Source of the DNA: QKTW01 sp052161885
GTDB taxonomy: Bacteria > Bacteroidota > Bacteroidia > Chitinophagales > Chitinophagaceae
Assembly (NCBI GenBank): GCA_052161885.1
Contig: CP197396.1
Coordinates: 1,302,001-1,366,000 of the forward strand
Reading direction: 5' to 3'
DNA: 64,000 bases
The position numbers and the translations under genes are program-made. Under the pieces are notes generated by a model, which was not told the origin of the DNA, did no database searches, and was given only the letters and a program-made list of their open reading frames with translations. This document shows, one piece after another, positions 34,163-43,484 of this stretch (within the stretch, counting starts at the first letter, position 1; every line of letters begins with the position of its first letter).

Positions 34163-35165
34163 CTGTTGTTACTTCATTAGCCCTGTTCTTACGGATCTCG
34201 GCAATTTCTTCTTCACGGTCCTGTTCTTTATCATATGCACGAATGATCATTTTTACCAGGCGGTGGCGTACCACGTCAGCTTCATCCAGCTGGATATGTG
34301 CTATGCCTTCAATATTCTTTAAGATACGTGTGGCTTTGATCAATCCCGATTTTTGGTTCTTCGGAAGATCTATCTGCGTAAGGTCGCCGGTGATGATGGC
34401 CTTGGCAGATGCACCAATACGTGTGAGGAACATTTTCAGCTGCAGGTCTGTAGCGTTCTGTGCCTCATCAAGAATGATAAATGCATTGTCGAGCGTACGT
34501 CCGCGCATGTATGCCAGCGGTGCAATCTCAATAATGCGGTTGGCCATATAATAAGCCAGTTTATCGCTCGGTATCATGTCATCCAGTGCATCATACAGCG
34601 GACGCAGGTACGGATCAATTTTTTCTTTCAGATCGCCAGGCAGAAAGCCAAGGCTTTCGCCTGCTTCTACTGCCGGACGTGTAAGTATAATTTTCCGTAC
34701 CGCTTTATTTTTAAGTGCGCGCACAGCAAGTGCCACGGCCGTGTAGGTCTTACCGGTACCGGCAGGGCCTACCGCGAAAATGATATCGTTTTTTTCAGAC
34801 ACAGAAGCCATAAGCTTCTGGTTTTGTGTCTTGGCTTTTATAACCTTTCCGTTGGGACCAAATACAAGAACATCATTGCTGTTTAGTTCTTCCTGTGAAA
34901 TTTCGTTATTTTCTTCATCACCGAGGATTCGTGAAAAATAACTTTCCGAAACATGACCGTTACGTTCCAGATATTTGATGACCTGCCCTATCTTTCCTTG
35001 TGCGGCATTCACTTCTTCGGGCTGGCCCGAAAGTTTTATCTGTGTGCCGCGTGATAAAATTTTCAATAACGGAAACTTGCGTTTCAGGATATCGAACTTA
35101 CTGTTGTTAACTCCAAAAAATTCAATTGGATTAACCGTCTCGAGGTTTATGATTGCTTCTGTCAA
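34146..35165 (-). CDS. phoH: PhoH family protein (PhoH/YbeZ ATPase)
   Basis: A 339-residue PhoH-like P-loop ATPase. The N-terminal region (about 1-100) resembles a KH-like RNA-binding domain (LKILSRGTQIKLSGQPE). Walker A is GPAGTGKT, Walker B is FIILDEAQNAT, and sensor TGDLTQIDLP follows. YbeZ-type proteins work with YbeY in ribosome and RNA maintenance; that link is family knowledge. It is cytoplasmic. The start at 35165 is an ATG with family-typical sequence downstream. Confidence 0.93.
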   Translation of the reverse strand: MTEAIINLETVNPIEFFGVNNSKFDILKRKFPLLKILSRGTQIKLSGQPEEVNAAQGKIGQVIKYLERNGHVSESYFSRILGDEENNEISQEELNSNDVLVFGPNGKVIKAKTQNQKLMASVSEKNDIIFAVGPAGTGKTYTAVALAVRALKNKAVRKIILTRPAVEAGESLGFLPGDLKEKIDPYLRPLYDALDDMIPSDKLAYYMANRIIEIAPLAYMRGRTLDNAFIILDEAQNATDLQLKMFLTRIGASAKAIITGDLTQIDLPKNQKSGLIKATRILKNIEGIAHIQLDEADVVRHRLVKMIIRAYDKEQDREEEIAEIRKNRANEVTTDKKES

Positions 35166-35483
35166 GGTGCGGTCGAATTTAGTTCAATTTAAATGTACAA
35201 ATAAAGTGCCGTGAGAAGATTACTGTTATGTTAATCATACTCAAAAATTACACTCATCTGAATATGTTGTGGATAACTTAACGAAAACAGGAGCTGAAGA
35301 ACGCTTTGCGTCTTGCAGCTCCTGCTTTTTAAGAATAGTGAGTAGCCAATGGTGAATGCTCATAGAATGTAAGATGGCAGGCAAAAAGAAGCTATCATTT
35401 CTGACAAGATCTGCTTACCGCTACCAATTACTACTTACTGTAACCAGCATATCACCACATTAGCTAATCAGCTAATTCACTAA
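35166..35483. other. Intergenic with hairpin and dispersed words
   Basis: The 318-bp gap between purE and phoH (both minus) has a long imperfect hairpin at 35288-35330 and dispersed-repeat words at 35338-35360 and 35455-35487. No gene is seen. Confidence 0.55.
35288..35330. terminator. Hairpin terminator-like between purE and phoH
   Basis: CAGGAGCTG..AAGA.CGC pairs with GCG.TCTT.GCAGCTCCTG, followed by a T-run on the plus strand and TTTTC on the minus. It could end purE transcription, although it lies about 150 bp past its stop. Confidence 0.5.
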
Positions 35484-35487
35484 TTAA
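35455..35487. repeat. Dispersed TTAGCTAATCAGCTAA intergenic repeat
   Basis: CACATTAGCTAATCAGCTAA and a following CACTAATTA sit just after the purE stop. The same core occurs in the pyrR-pyrB gap and near rsmG. Confidence 0.6.
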
Positions 35488-35939
35488 ATTTTATATCCCA
35501 GTCCTTTGAATTCTTCTACCTTGGCAGCTATCGCAGGGTTGCTGAGTGCAAAGATGCGTGCAGCAAGTGCAGCAGCATTACGTGCACCGGCTTTACCTAC
35601 AGCCAGTGTACCTACAGGCAGGCCGGCAGGCATCTGTACAATGCTGTATAATGCATCAATACCACCGGGAAGACCGCCATCAAGCGGCACGCCCAATACA
35701 GGCAATGAAGTATAGGCAGCACATACACCAGGCAATGCAGCAGCCATACCAGCAGCAGCAACTACAGCTCCGTAACCATTGGCCTGTGCATTTACCATAA
35801 GATCACGCACTTTGTCCGGGTTGCGGTGGGCAGAAGCCACAACCATATCGTTTTCGATGCCAAACCAGTTGAGCCAGTTCTGGCATTCCTTCATTACAGA
35901 TTCGTCGCTCTGTGAGCCCATAATGATCATTACTTTCAT
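35484..35939 (-). CDS. purE: 5-(carboxyamino)imidazole ribonucleotide mutase
   Basis: A 151-residue PurE that interconverts N5-CAIR and CAIR in purine synthesis. The N-terminal IIMGSQSDESVM motif and SAHRNPDKV are the substrate and catalytic loops, with the catalytic His in SAHR. The AAAGMAAALPGV stretch is conserved. Length is at the short end of normal. No purK is adjacent. It is divergent from the SDR gene at 36021 with an 81-bp shared promoter region. Confidence 0.94.
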   Translation of the reverse strand: MKVMIIMGSQSDESVMKECQNWLNWFGIENDMVVASAHRNPDKVRDLMVNAQANGYGAVVAAAGMAAALPGVCAAYTSLPVLGVPLDGGLPGGIDALYSIVQMPAGLPVGTLAVGKAGARNAAALAARIFALSNPAIAAKVEEFKGLGYKI

Positions 35940-36020
35940 AATTCTCAGATATTAGTTTTTAATGGTTAACTATACTTATTTTAAATGGCTAAGCCTTACT
36001 TTAGCGCCCAAATTCACCGT

Positions 36021-36854
36021 ATGTCCTCTTTCAGCAACAAAATAGTTGTAATCACAGGCGCTTCTTCCGGCATCGGCATGGCGCTTGCCATGGAAGCACT
36101 GAACCGTGGCGCAAAAGTAGCAGTTTGTGCCAGAAATCTTGCAAAATTGCAGGAATCTTACCAACACATTTCTTCTGATAATATATTATTGCATCAGGCA
36201 GACGTAAGCAAAGAGGACGACTGTCGCGGCTTTATAGCTGCAGTAACCGCAAAATGGGGCAAAGTAGACGCACTGATTAACAACGCCGGAATAAGCATGC
36301 GCGCATTATTTGAAGATGCAGATCTCAGTGTGATCCGGGAACTTATGGATATTAATTTCTGGGGAACGGTGTATTGCACGAAGTATGCACTCACATCTAT
36401 CCGCGAAAATAAAGGTGTAATTGTCGGGGTATCATCTATCGCAGGTTATCGCGGACTGCCGGCACGTACCGGCTACTCTGCTTCCAAATTTGCCATGCAG
36501 GGTTTTCTCGAAGCGTTGCGCACAGAACTGTTGCATACCGGTGCGCATGTAATGTGGGTATCACCAGGTTTTACTGCATCCAACATACGCAATGTGGCAC
36601 GTGGCGCAAACGGACAGGCGCAGGGCGAAACACCGCTGGAAGAAAACAAGCTGATGAGCGCTGAAACCTGTGCCAGGATCATACTTGACGGCATGGAGAG
36701 CAGAAAACGTACTATTGTAATGACCGGCCAGGGCAAACTCACCGTGTTCCTGAACAAAGTATTTGCTTCTTTTGCAGACAAGATGGTATATAAGCATTTT
36801 CTGAAGGAGCCCGGTTCTCCGTTGCTGAAATATGAGCAGAAGAAAGATCAATAG
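36021..36854 (+). CDS. SDR family oxidoreductase
   Basis: A 277-residue classical SDR from ATG 36021 (MSSFSNK); an upstream in-frame ATG at 35985 lies in the shared promoter. TGASSGIGMA is the cofactor loop, NNAGIS follows, and YSASK is the catalytic pair. The C-terminus lacks the usual GG-DGG end and has an extra basic stretch (VFLNKVFASFADKMVYKHFL), as in the DHRS7-like branch. Substrate unknown. It is divergent from purE. Confidence 0.85.
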   Translation: MSSFSNKIVVITGASSGIGMALAMEALNRGAKVAVCARNLAKLQESYQHISSDNILLHQADVSKEDDCRGFIAAVTAKWGKVDALINNAGISMRALFEDADLSVIRELMDINFWGTVYCTKYALTSIRENKGVIVGVSSIAGYRGLPARTGYSASKFAMQGFLEALRTELLHTGAHVMWVSPGFTASNIRNVARGANGQAQGETPLEENKLMSAETCARIILDGMESRKRTIVMTGQGKLTVFLNKVFASFADKMVYKHFLKEPGSPLLKYEQKKDQ

Positions 36855-37053
36855 CGGCGCATCCCATTGAAAACGCTGTACATCCCACTTTTACTGTAAC
36901 ACAATAAACGGTTGCAGTTCCGCCCCCTTTCTATTATCTGCCAACCTTTGCAGGCTGATGCTGGTCTATAAACTAAATACATTTACTTCAGTCTATACTT
37001 CTTAACTTAGTATACATCCCGCCAAAAGCTATACAGTGACAAAAAAATTACTC

Positions 37054-39318
37054 ATGAAAAAAACGTATGCCAGTCTTTTATCCTGGCTTCTTATATGCTT
37101 ATCCGGCGCTGTATACGGCCAGTTCCAGGGAAATATATACCAGGAATATGCAGACGGGATCAAAGTATATAAAGGCAGCGTAGCACAGGATATGGCATGG
37201 GCAGGCGGTTTTAATAATCCGCAGGTATGCATGGCCGACCTCAATCACGACAACATCATTGATCTTGTCATTTTTGAGTCTACCAGCGGGCAGGTAAAAA
37301 CTTTTATCAACTACGGAACCGCCGGTAATCCGAAATATGTGTACTCCCCGCATTACAGCGACAACTTTCCATATGTAAATAACTACCTGAAACTCCTTGA
37401 TTACAATTGCGACGGCATTCCGGACCTGTTTACAAGGGGCAATACCGGCATCAGTGTTTCAAAAGGATATTACAACGCCAGCAATGAGCTTACTTTTACT
37501 TTCTATAAAGAATTATACTACGACTCCCCTGTTTTCGGCCATGTAAATGCATATGTGCAGCCAACAGATATACCCGGCATCGGCGATATTGACGGAGACG
37601 GCGATATCGACTTTGTGTCTTATTCCATTGCCGGAGAGGTGATCTCGTTATACAAGAACTGCGCAAAAGAACATGGTCTTCCCTGCGATTCCATTACAAT
37701 ATGTCTTTCTGATAACTGCTGGGGCAAATCGTACCAGCCGTTTGTGCGTCCGCAGGTGCTTAACTATTCATGTGACGAAACCGGCACCGTAGCCTGCCGC
37801 AGTACCGACAGCGCCGGCAAAGGCACCCTGCACAGCGGCAATACGATATGCCTTGTAGATGTAGATGGCGATGGCGATATGGATTATTTTGACGGCAATA
37901 TTTCGTTCTCCGATATCCAGCTGATGATAAACGGCAAAACGCAATATGGCGGCAGTAAAGACAGCATGATGTCGCAGGATACGCTCTGGCAGACCGGTGG
38001 TGTGGCTGTAAATATGCCGCAATGGCCTGCTGCTTTTTACGAAGACATAGACCAGGATGGAAAAAAAGACATGCTCTTTTCACCGCATGCAGAGTATGTG
38101 TCTGAAAATTATAAGTGTCTTGCTTTCTATAAAAATACGGGCACAGCTTCGGTTCCGTCATTTACCTACCAGACAGACACACTGTTGATGGACCAGACGA
38201 TAGACCTCGGCACAGCCGCTACTCCATTCCTGTACGATTATGACAAGGATGGCAAACCGGATCTTTTTATCGGCTCTGACGGATATTATCAGCCCGGTGG
38301 CAGTTTGAAAAGCCGTGTGTCCTACTACCAGAACACCAGCACTCCGGGCAACCCGTCTTTTACACTCATTACTACCGATTTTCTTGGTATGTCTGCACAG
38401 AATTTCGCGGGCACCTCCATTGCTGTAGGGGATCTTAATAACGACGGCAAAGACGACATGGTAGTAGGTCATGCTGACGGCACCATGAGTTTTTACAACA
38501 ATACCGCCTCATCAAATTCTGTTCAGCCGGTATGGCAACTCACTCAGCTGATACTTAAAGACATCAGCAATTATTATATCGATGCAGGTAATTATGCAGC
38601 GCCTTTTATTTATGATATCAATAAAGATGGCAAACCGGATCTGCTGATCGGTTACCAGGCCGGTTATGTATACTACTATCAGAATGAAGGCAACGCCAAC
38701 CAATTGCTGCTGCAGATGATAACAAATAAGCTGGGCAATGTCCGGGCAGACGTTGGGATAGGATCATACTGTGTGCCTTTTATCGGCAAAATGGATAATA
38801 CCGGGAATGATTATTTTCTTGTTGGCGGCTACGGCGGCAGCCTTTACCGTTATGACGGTTTCCAGACAGGCAATACAAGCGGAAACTATCAGCGCATAGA
38901 CAGTGTATACTCAAATATACACCTGGGGCCGCGTGCAGCACCTGCTATAGCAGATATAGATGGCGACGGTAAATACGAAATGGTACTCGGTAATCTGCTG
39001 GGCGGTGTTCATATGCTCAAACAGGTGAATAATGTATCGGTACAGGAAATCGGCAATAGCAATTCATATCATTGCCGCGTTTACCCTAACCCTGCTGCAA
39101 ATGAATTGAATATTGAATGGGATAACAACTTTGCAGATAATGGCAACATCAGCATCGTACTGTATAATGTAACCGGGCAAAAGATATTGGAACAACAGGC
39201 AAATGCAGGAAATAAGAAAGTGCAGCTGAATACGTCAGGTATTGTACCGGGCATTTATTCCTGTATGATACAATGTGCAGGTAAGCGTTTTGTCACTAAT
39301 GTTACTATACTGAAATAG
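37054..39318 (+). CDS. Secreted FG-GAP/VCBS repeat protein with T9SS sorting domain
   Basis: A 754-residue secreted protein from ATG 37054 (MKKTYAS); an in-frame ATG at 37036 is possible. The signal peptide ends VYGQ. At least six FG-GAP/VCBS calcium-loop repeats are visible, for example DLNHDNIIDL, DIDGDGDIDF, DVDGDGDMDY, DYDKDGKPDL, DLNNDGKDDM, DINKDGKPDL and DIDGDGKYEM. They probably form a beta-propeller. The last 75 residues are a T9SS sorting domain (VYPNPAANELNI ... GIYSCMI). Calcium-dependent adhesion is a plausible role. Confidence 0.85.
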   Translation: MKKTYASLLSWLLICLSGAVYGQFQGNIYQEYADGIKVYKGSVAQDMAWAGGFNNPQVCMADLNHDNIIDLVIFESTSGQVKTFINYGTAGNPKYVYSPHYSDNFPYVNNYLKLLDYNCDGIPDLFTRGNTGISVSKGYYNASNELTFTFYKELYYDSPVFGHVNAYVQPTDIPGIGDIDGDGDIDFVSYSIAGEVISLYKNCAKEHGLPCDSITICLSDNCWGKSYQPFVRPQVLNYSCDETGTVACRSTDSAGKGTLHSGNTICLVDVDGDGDMDYFDGNISFSDIQLMINGKTQYGGSKDSMMSQDTLWQTGGVAVNMPQWPAAFYEDIDQDGKKDMLFSPHAEYVSENYKCLAFYKNTGTASVPSFTYQTDTLLMDQTIDLGTAATPFLYDYDKDGKPDLFIGSDGYYQPGGSLKSRVSYYQNTSTPGNPSFTLITTDFLGMSAQNFAGTSIAVGDLNNDGKDDMVVGHADGTMSFYNNTASSNSVQPVWQLTQLILKDISNYYIDAGNYAAPFIYDINKDGKPDLLIGYQAGYVYYYQNEGNANQLLLQMITNKLGNVRADVGIGSYCVPFIGKMDNTGNDYFLVGGYGGSLYRYDGFQTGNTSGNYQRIDSVYSNIHLGPRAAPAIADIDGDGKYEMVLGNLLGGVHMLKQVNNVSVQEIGNSNSYHCRVYPNPAANELNIEWDNNFADNGNISIVLYNVTGQKILEQQANAGNKKVQLNTSGIVPGIYSCMIQCAGKRFVTNVTILK

Positions 39319-39340
39319 AACGTTGATCTTATTTATTTTA

Positions 39341-39367
39341 AAAGCTGCATTTTGAATGCAGCTTTTT
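39341..39367 (+). terminator. Terminator after FG-GAP protein gene
   Basis: AAAGCTGCATT / AATGCAGCTTT arms with a 3-base loop are followed by T's, about 20 bp after the stop. Confidence 0.8.
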
Positions 39368-39572
39368 TCAAAATATGAGGCATAAAAAAACCGTCCCGGC
39401 TTTTCAGTCAGGACGGTCAGGATTGTACTTACTAACCCATCGTAAGCAAGGCAAATATCAGAAAAAGGATTGGTATCTGAAAATATAATTTTACACATAT
39501 CTGGCTTACAGGCATTAGGAAACATTTTGTCTTCATTTTGCAGCATTTAAGTCAGGCGAATTGAAGCGATAT

Positions 39573-39616
39573 TGACAAAATGTCACATTTAATTAAAGTA
39601 AAATGACTTTTTGTCT
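39573..39616. promoter_or_regulatory. Paired palindromes upstream of hsp20
   Basis: TGACAAAATGTCA (39573-39585) and TGACTTTTTGTCT (39604-39616) share TGAC-N5-GTCA/T and start 31 bp apart, about three helical turns. They lie 78-121 bp upstream of the hsp20 start, so a regulator could bind here. The binding protein is not known. Confidence 0.4.
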
Positions 39617-39693
39617 CTTAAATTGAATTGGTACTTCGTTTGAATAGGTAATAGCAGATTCAAAATTTAAAAAACCACAAAAAAGAATAAGCT

Positions 39694-40137
39694 ATGTACA
39701 CGAACAAACATTATGCAGGCCCACGCAATTTCAGCGGATTGATCGATGATATCTTACAGAATGGAATGAAAATCTGGAATGAAGACCTCCGCCACGACAA
39801 CCACACCGGACATGTACCTGTGAACATACAGGAGAATGAAAAAAGCTATGACCTGCAGGTAGTAGCTCCCGGTATCGCCAAAGAAGACATTAAAGTAAAC
39901 GTAGAAAAAAATGTACTGACCATTTCTTACGAACACAAAGAAGAAAACAAAGACCAGCAGACAGGCAAATGGTTACGTACAGAATTCCGCACCCGCTCTT
40001 TCAAACGCAGCTTTACGCTCAACGAAAAGATTGATACAACAGGTATCAGTGCGAAATATGATAATGGTGTGCTTAACATTACACTTCCTAAAAAAGAAGA
40101 AGTAGCACCATCGGCTCTGGAAATAAGCGTGGCATAA
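39694..40137 (+). CDS. Hsp20/alpha-crystallin small heat-shock protein
   Basis: A 147-residue small heat-shock chaperone. The alpha-crystallin domain spans about residues 40-140: VPVNIQENEKSYDLQVVAPG, then DIKVNVEKNVLTISYEHK, FKRSFTLNEKID and the family signature GVLNITLPKKE. Small heat-shock proteins hold unfolding proteins without ATP. It stands alone between terminators. Confidence 0.93.
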   Translation: MYTNKHYAGPRNFSGLIDDILQNGMKIWNEDLRHDNHTGHVPVNIQENEKSYDLQVVAPGIAKEDIKVNVEKNVLTISYEHKEENKDQQTGKWLRTEFRTRSFKRSFTLNEKIDTTGISAKYDNGVLNITLPKKEEVAPSALEISVA

Positions 40138-40161
40138 GACTAACAGCACAAGGACAGACAA

Positions 40162-40204
40162 ACGCAAAAGGCGGCAGATTTATTCTGCTGCCTTTTGCGT
40201 TTTT
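40162..40204. terminator. Bidirectional terminator between hsp20 and rsmG
   Basis: ACGCAAAAGGCGGCAG and CTGCTGCCTTTTGCGT form 16-bp arms (one G-T pair), followed by a T-run. It lies 25 bp after hsp20. The convergent rsmG ends at 40386. Confidence 0.8.
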
Positions 40205-40334
40205 GGGATGTGAGATGTCAGATATGAGAATTGAGATGTGAATAGTCAATGATGAATGATGATCCCGATAGCTCGGGAGTGAAAAGCCAGACGTGAAACG
40301 CAATGGTGAATAGCCAATACTCCGCTGCTGTGTC

Positions 40335-40385
40335 ACATTCGCTAATCAGCTAATTTTCAAATTATCACATTAGCATATCAGCACA
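40335..40385. repeat. Dispersed CTAATCAGCTAA intergenic repeat
   Basis: Words CGCTAATCAGCTAATT and CACATTAGCATATCAGCACA lie just past the rsmG stop, related to copies at 24558-24597 and 35455-35487. Confidence 0.5.
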
Positions 40386-41015
40386 TCAATTCTTCAGCGG
40401 TACATACACCACACATTTCGTTTCAAACGACGGTTCATCAAATATATCAGAGATCGGGAACAGGTGCGGACGCAAACCGGACTCTTTTATTTCCCCGGTA
40501 AGATCACCACCCTTCAGGCAGATAAGACCATTGGCAAACTCATCACTCATTCTTCCTTTCCGCAATGACGGACGGATCCAGCTCCAGAGTTCACCCAACG
40601 GTGCTACCGCACGGCTCACAGCAAAATCGAATGTGCGGCCTGTGTTCTCCACCCTGCTGTGCATAGCCTGTACATTCTTAAGCCCAATAGCTGCCGCAAC
40701 TTCCTGCACCACTTTTATTTTTTTACCAATACTGTCCACCAGTAAAAATTCTACCTCGGGAAAGAAAATAGCCAGAGGAATACCCGGGAAACCGCCACCG
40801 GTGCCAATATCCACTATCTGTGCACCATTATGAAAATTACATAGCGCAGCAATAGACAAAGAATGCAGCACGTGTTTTTCATACAGTGCATCAATATCCT
40901 TGCGGGAGATCACATTTATCTTGCCGTTCCACTCTTCGTACAAAGCCTGTAACTGTTGAAACTGCTGTAACTGCTGTTCTGTAAAGTCAGAAAAATAATT
41001 GAGGATTACGTCCAC
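40386..41015 (-). CDS. rsmG: 16S rRNA (guanine-527-N7)-methyltransferase
   Basis: A 209-residue GidB-type SAM methyltransferase that modifies G527 of 16S rRNA; loss can give low-level streptomycin resistance in other bacteria. The SAM loop is IVDIGTGGGFPGIPLAI, followed by FLLVDSIGKK and the FAVSRAVAPL segment. Length is normal. Its start overlaps the end of the upstream glycosyltransferase gene by 10 bp, so the two are co-translated. Confidence 0.94.
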   Translation of the reverse strand: MDVILNYFSDFTEQQLQQFQQLQALYEEWNGKINVISRKDIDALYEKHVLHSLSIAALCNFHNGAQIVDIGTGGGFPGIPLAIFFPEVEFLLVDSIGKKIKVVQEVAAAIGLKNVQAMHSRVENTGRTFDFAVSRAVAPLGELWSWIRPSLRKGRMSDEFANGLICLKGGDLTGEIKESGLRPHLFPISDIFDEPSFETKCVVYVPLKN

Positions 41016-42250
41016 TGTTGTTTGTTTTTCCAGAGAATATATGGAGAAAAGGCAAAGTTATAAATCATCCAGCCAAGATCGAAGAGCGGGAACCAAAACC
41101 ATAATTTTTTTTCACCGAGCAACCGGCTCATTCTGCCCCAGGCAAACCAATATACCCCACACCGGAACCCCATCAGCAAAATGACCCAGAACGGGTGCGG
41201 AGCAAAAAGCAGTACAAAAAACAGCAGCCATACGAGCGCATGCGTAAGCGCATAAGCTCCCAGGTATGCTTTAATCCGCGGTTTGTAATACTTACCGGCA
41301 GAAAGATGACGCTGTTTCTGGCGCATCCATTCTCTCCAGGTATGTTTGGGCTCAGAAAGGGTAAAAGATTCCGGCACACGCAACATGCGCATATTTTCCG
41401 GTGTGGCAGTACGCGCTACCAGCAGGTCATCATCACCGGTAGGCAATGCTTTCCATACATCCCAGCTTTGCACCTGTTCATATAACTCTTTTGTTGCTGC
41501 CATATTGCGCCCCACAGCCATATACGGCATACCGCTGTGCGCATAAGTGAACGCCTGTAGAAAACTGTGCATTGTTTCCCAGCGGATAAATGCATTGAGC
41601 ATCCCGGGCTCCGTTTCATATTTACCGTAGCTGCCCACGATCTTCACTATTCCTTTGCCTTCCCGGAACAAAGCCGCCATGTGCTCAATCCACCGGGCAG
41701 ATACAGGCATGCAATCCGCATCTGTAAACAGCAGCCAATCATTGTCTGCCGCTGCAATGCCTTTGCCTACAGCAAATTTTTTCCCGGGGAATGCACGTTG
41801 TTCACCCGGTTTTATCCTCACCACACGCAGATGCTCATATTTCAGGGACAGTTTTGCCAGCACAGCCCCGGTATCATCATCAGAGGCATCATCTACCACT
41901 ATTACCTCATACATATGTTTACCCGCAGCATTACTATATCTTTGCGACAAAATAAACGGGAGGTTCTGCTCCAGGTTGCCCGCTTCATTGCGTGCACAGA
42001 TGATCACAGATACCTGTTCCTTATCTCCCGGCGCAGCGGGATTTTTTACAGGCACGTACGAGCTGTACAATTCAGGAATGAATACGTACAACGCATAGCT
42101 GGCCTGCAGCACAATGCAGAAGAAAAATAATATTAACAGCAGGTACAGTATCACTCCTGCAAAGAAACATAAACAATGCCATTGTCTTACCACAGACTTT
42201 CGGCACCGGAAATTGTAACATGGATTTTGAACTTTCGGCCAGGGACGCAC
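41006..42250 (-). CDS. Membrane-anchored GT2 glycosyltransferase
   Basis: A family 2 glycosyltransferase of up to 414 residues. The reading from 42250 overlaps the divergent tgt start, so a GTG or other start nearer 42140 (before LLLILFFFC) is likely. An N-terminal hydrophobic segment is followed by the GT-A core: VSVIICARNEAGNL, VVDDASDDDT and TDADCMPV (DxD). Two or three C-terminal hydrophobic segments anchor it. It probably adds sugar to an envelope lipid or polymer. It is upstream of rsmG. Confidence 0.8.
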   Translation of the reverse strand: MRPWPKVQNPCYNFRCRKSVVRQWHCLCFFAGVILYLLLILFFFCIVLQASYALYVFIPELYSSYVPVKNPAAPGDKEQVSVIICARNEAGNLEQNLPFILSQRYSNAAGKHMYEVIVVDDASDDDTGAVLAKLSLKYEHLRVVRIKPGEQRAFPGKKFAVGKGIAAADNDWLLFTDADCMPVSARWIEHMAALFREGKGIVKIVGSYGKYETEPGMLNAFIRWETMHSFLQAFTYAHSGMPYMAVGRNMAATKELYEQVQSWDVWKALPTGDDDLLVARTATPENMRMLRVPESFTLSEPKHTWREWMRQKQRHLSAGKYYKPRIKAYLGAYALTHALVWLLFFVLLFAPHPFWVILLMGFRCGVYWFAWGRMSRLLGEKKLWFWFPLFDLGWMIYNFAFSPYILWKNKQQWT

Positions 42251-43350
42251 ACTCCAAAGCGCGTGCCGGCGTCATCACCACCGACCACGGACAGATAGAA
42301 ACACCCATCTTTATGCCGGTAGGCACCGTGGGCAGTGTAAAAGCGGTAAACCAGCAGCAGCTAAAAGAAGAAATAAAAGCGCAGATCATCCTGGGCAATA
42401 CTTATCATTTATACCTGCGCCCCGGCACAGAGATACTGGAAGAAGCGGGCGGACTGCATAAATTCAACGGCTGGGATCGTCCTATTCTCACCGACAGCGG
42501 CGGGTACCAGGTATTTTCACTGGCCAACAACCGGAAACTCAATGAAGAAGGCGCTATGTTCCAGTCGCATATCGACGGTTCACGCCACCTGTTTACTCCG
42601 GAACGTGTGATGGACATACAGCGCAGCATAGGTGCCGATATCATTATGGCATTTGACGAATGTCCGCCTTACCCGAGCGAATACGCCTACGCCAAAAAAT
42701 CGATGGAGCTCACGCACCGCTGGCTGGCCCGCTGTTTCCAGCGTTTTAATGAAACAGAGCCTAAATATGGTCATCGTCAAAGCCTGTTCCCCATAGTACA
42801 GGGCAGCACTTACCCGGACCTTCGTAAAGCATCATCTGAGTTTGTAGCCGCCATGGAAGCAGACGGAAATGCTATTGGTGGTCTTTCTGTAGGAGAACCT
42901 GAAGAGAAAATGTACGAAATGTGCGGTCTCTGCTGCGAATACCTGCCGGATGAAAAGCCACGCTACCTGATGGGCGTGGGCACTCCATGGAACATACTCG
43001 AAAACATTGCACTGGGCGTAGACATGTTTGACTGTGTAATGCCTACACGTAATGGTCGCAACGGCATGCTCTTTACCTCAAAAGGCGTCATCAACATTAA
43101 GAACAAGAAATGGGCAAACGACTTCAGCCCGATAGATGACGGCATTGACTGCCATACCAGTAACTATTACAGCAAAGCATATCTGCGGCACCTGTTTGTA
43201 GCCAATGAAATACTGGCACTGGAAATAGCCAGCATTCAGAACCTGGCCTTTTACCTGCACCTGGTACGCGAGGCGCGCATGCACATACTGCAGGGAGATT
43301 TTAAAAGCTGGAAGGAGCAGATGGTGCCACACCTGAAGCAAAGGCTGTAA
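42220..43350 (+). CDS. tgt: Queuine/preQ1 tRNA-ribosyltransferase
   Basis: A 376-residue tRNA-guanine transglycosylase that inserts preQ1 at G34 of GUN anticodons. The core motifs are LTDSGGYQVFSLA (catalytic Asp), GGLSVGEP, YLMGVGTPWNI and VMPTRNGRNG (second Asp just before). The C-terminal zinc site of most bacterial enzymes (CxCxxC ... H) is altered: the equivalent stretch reads DGIDCHTSNYYSKAYLRHL, keeping only one Cys. Other Bacteroidota enzymes, as I recall, also lack the zinc cysteines. Confidence 0.94.
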   Translation: MDFELSARDAHSKARAGVITTDHGQIETPIFMPVGTVGSVKAVNQQQLKEEIKAQIILGNTYHLYLRPGTEILEEAGGLHKFNGWDRPILTDSGGYQVFSLANNRKLNEEGAMFQSHIDGSRHLFTPERVMDIQRSIGADIIMAFDECPPYPSEYAYAKKSMELTHRWLARCFQRFNETEPKYGHRQSLFPIVQGSTYPDLRKASSEFVAAMEADGNAIGGLSVGEPEEKMYEMCGLCCEYLPDEKPRYLMGVGTPWNILENIALGVDMFDCVMPTRNGRNGMLFTSKGVINIKNKKWANDFSPIDDGIDCHTSNYYSKAYLRHLFVANEILALEIASIQNLAFYLHLVREARMHILQGDFKSWKEQMVPHLKQRL

Positions 43351-43484
43351 TATAATGTCTGGCTGAGCGGAGGCGAAGCCCAAAAGTTAAAATATCAAAA
43401 AATATAACCCGTGCATATTCGTTACAAAATTATTTGTGAGTATCATTGCGGGTTAAACAACAGCAACGTACACTGTAATCAGGC

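Larger units (their letters stand above)
39319..39693. other. Intergenic upstream of hsp20
   Basis: A terminator lies at 39341-39367. A second weak pairing (CCGTCC / GGACGG, about 39391-39416) follows, and two TGAC-N5-GTCA-like palindromes sit at 39573-39616. No gene is seen. Confidence 0.5.
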
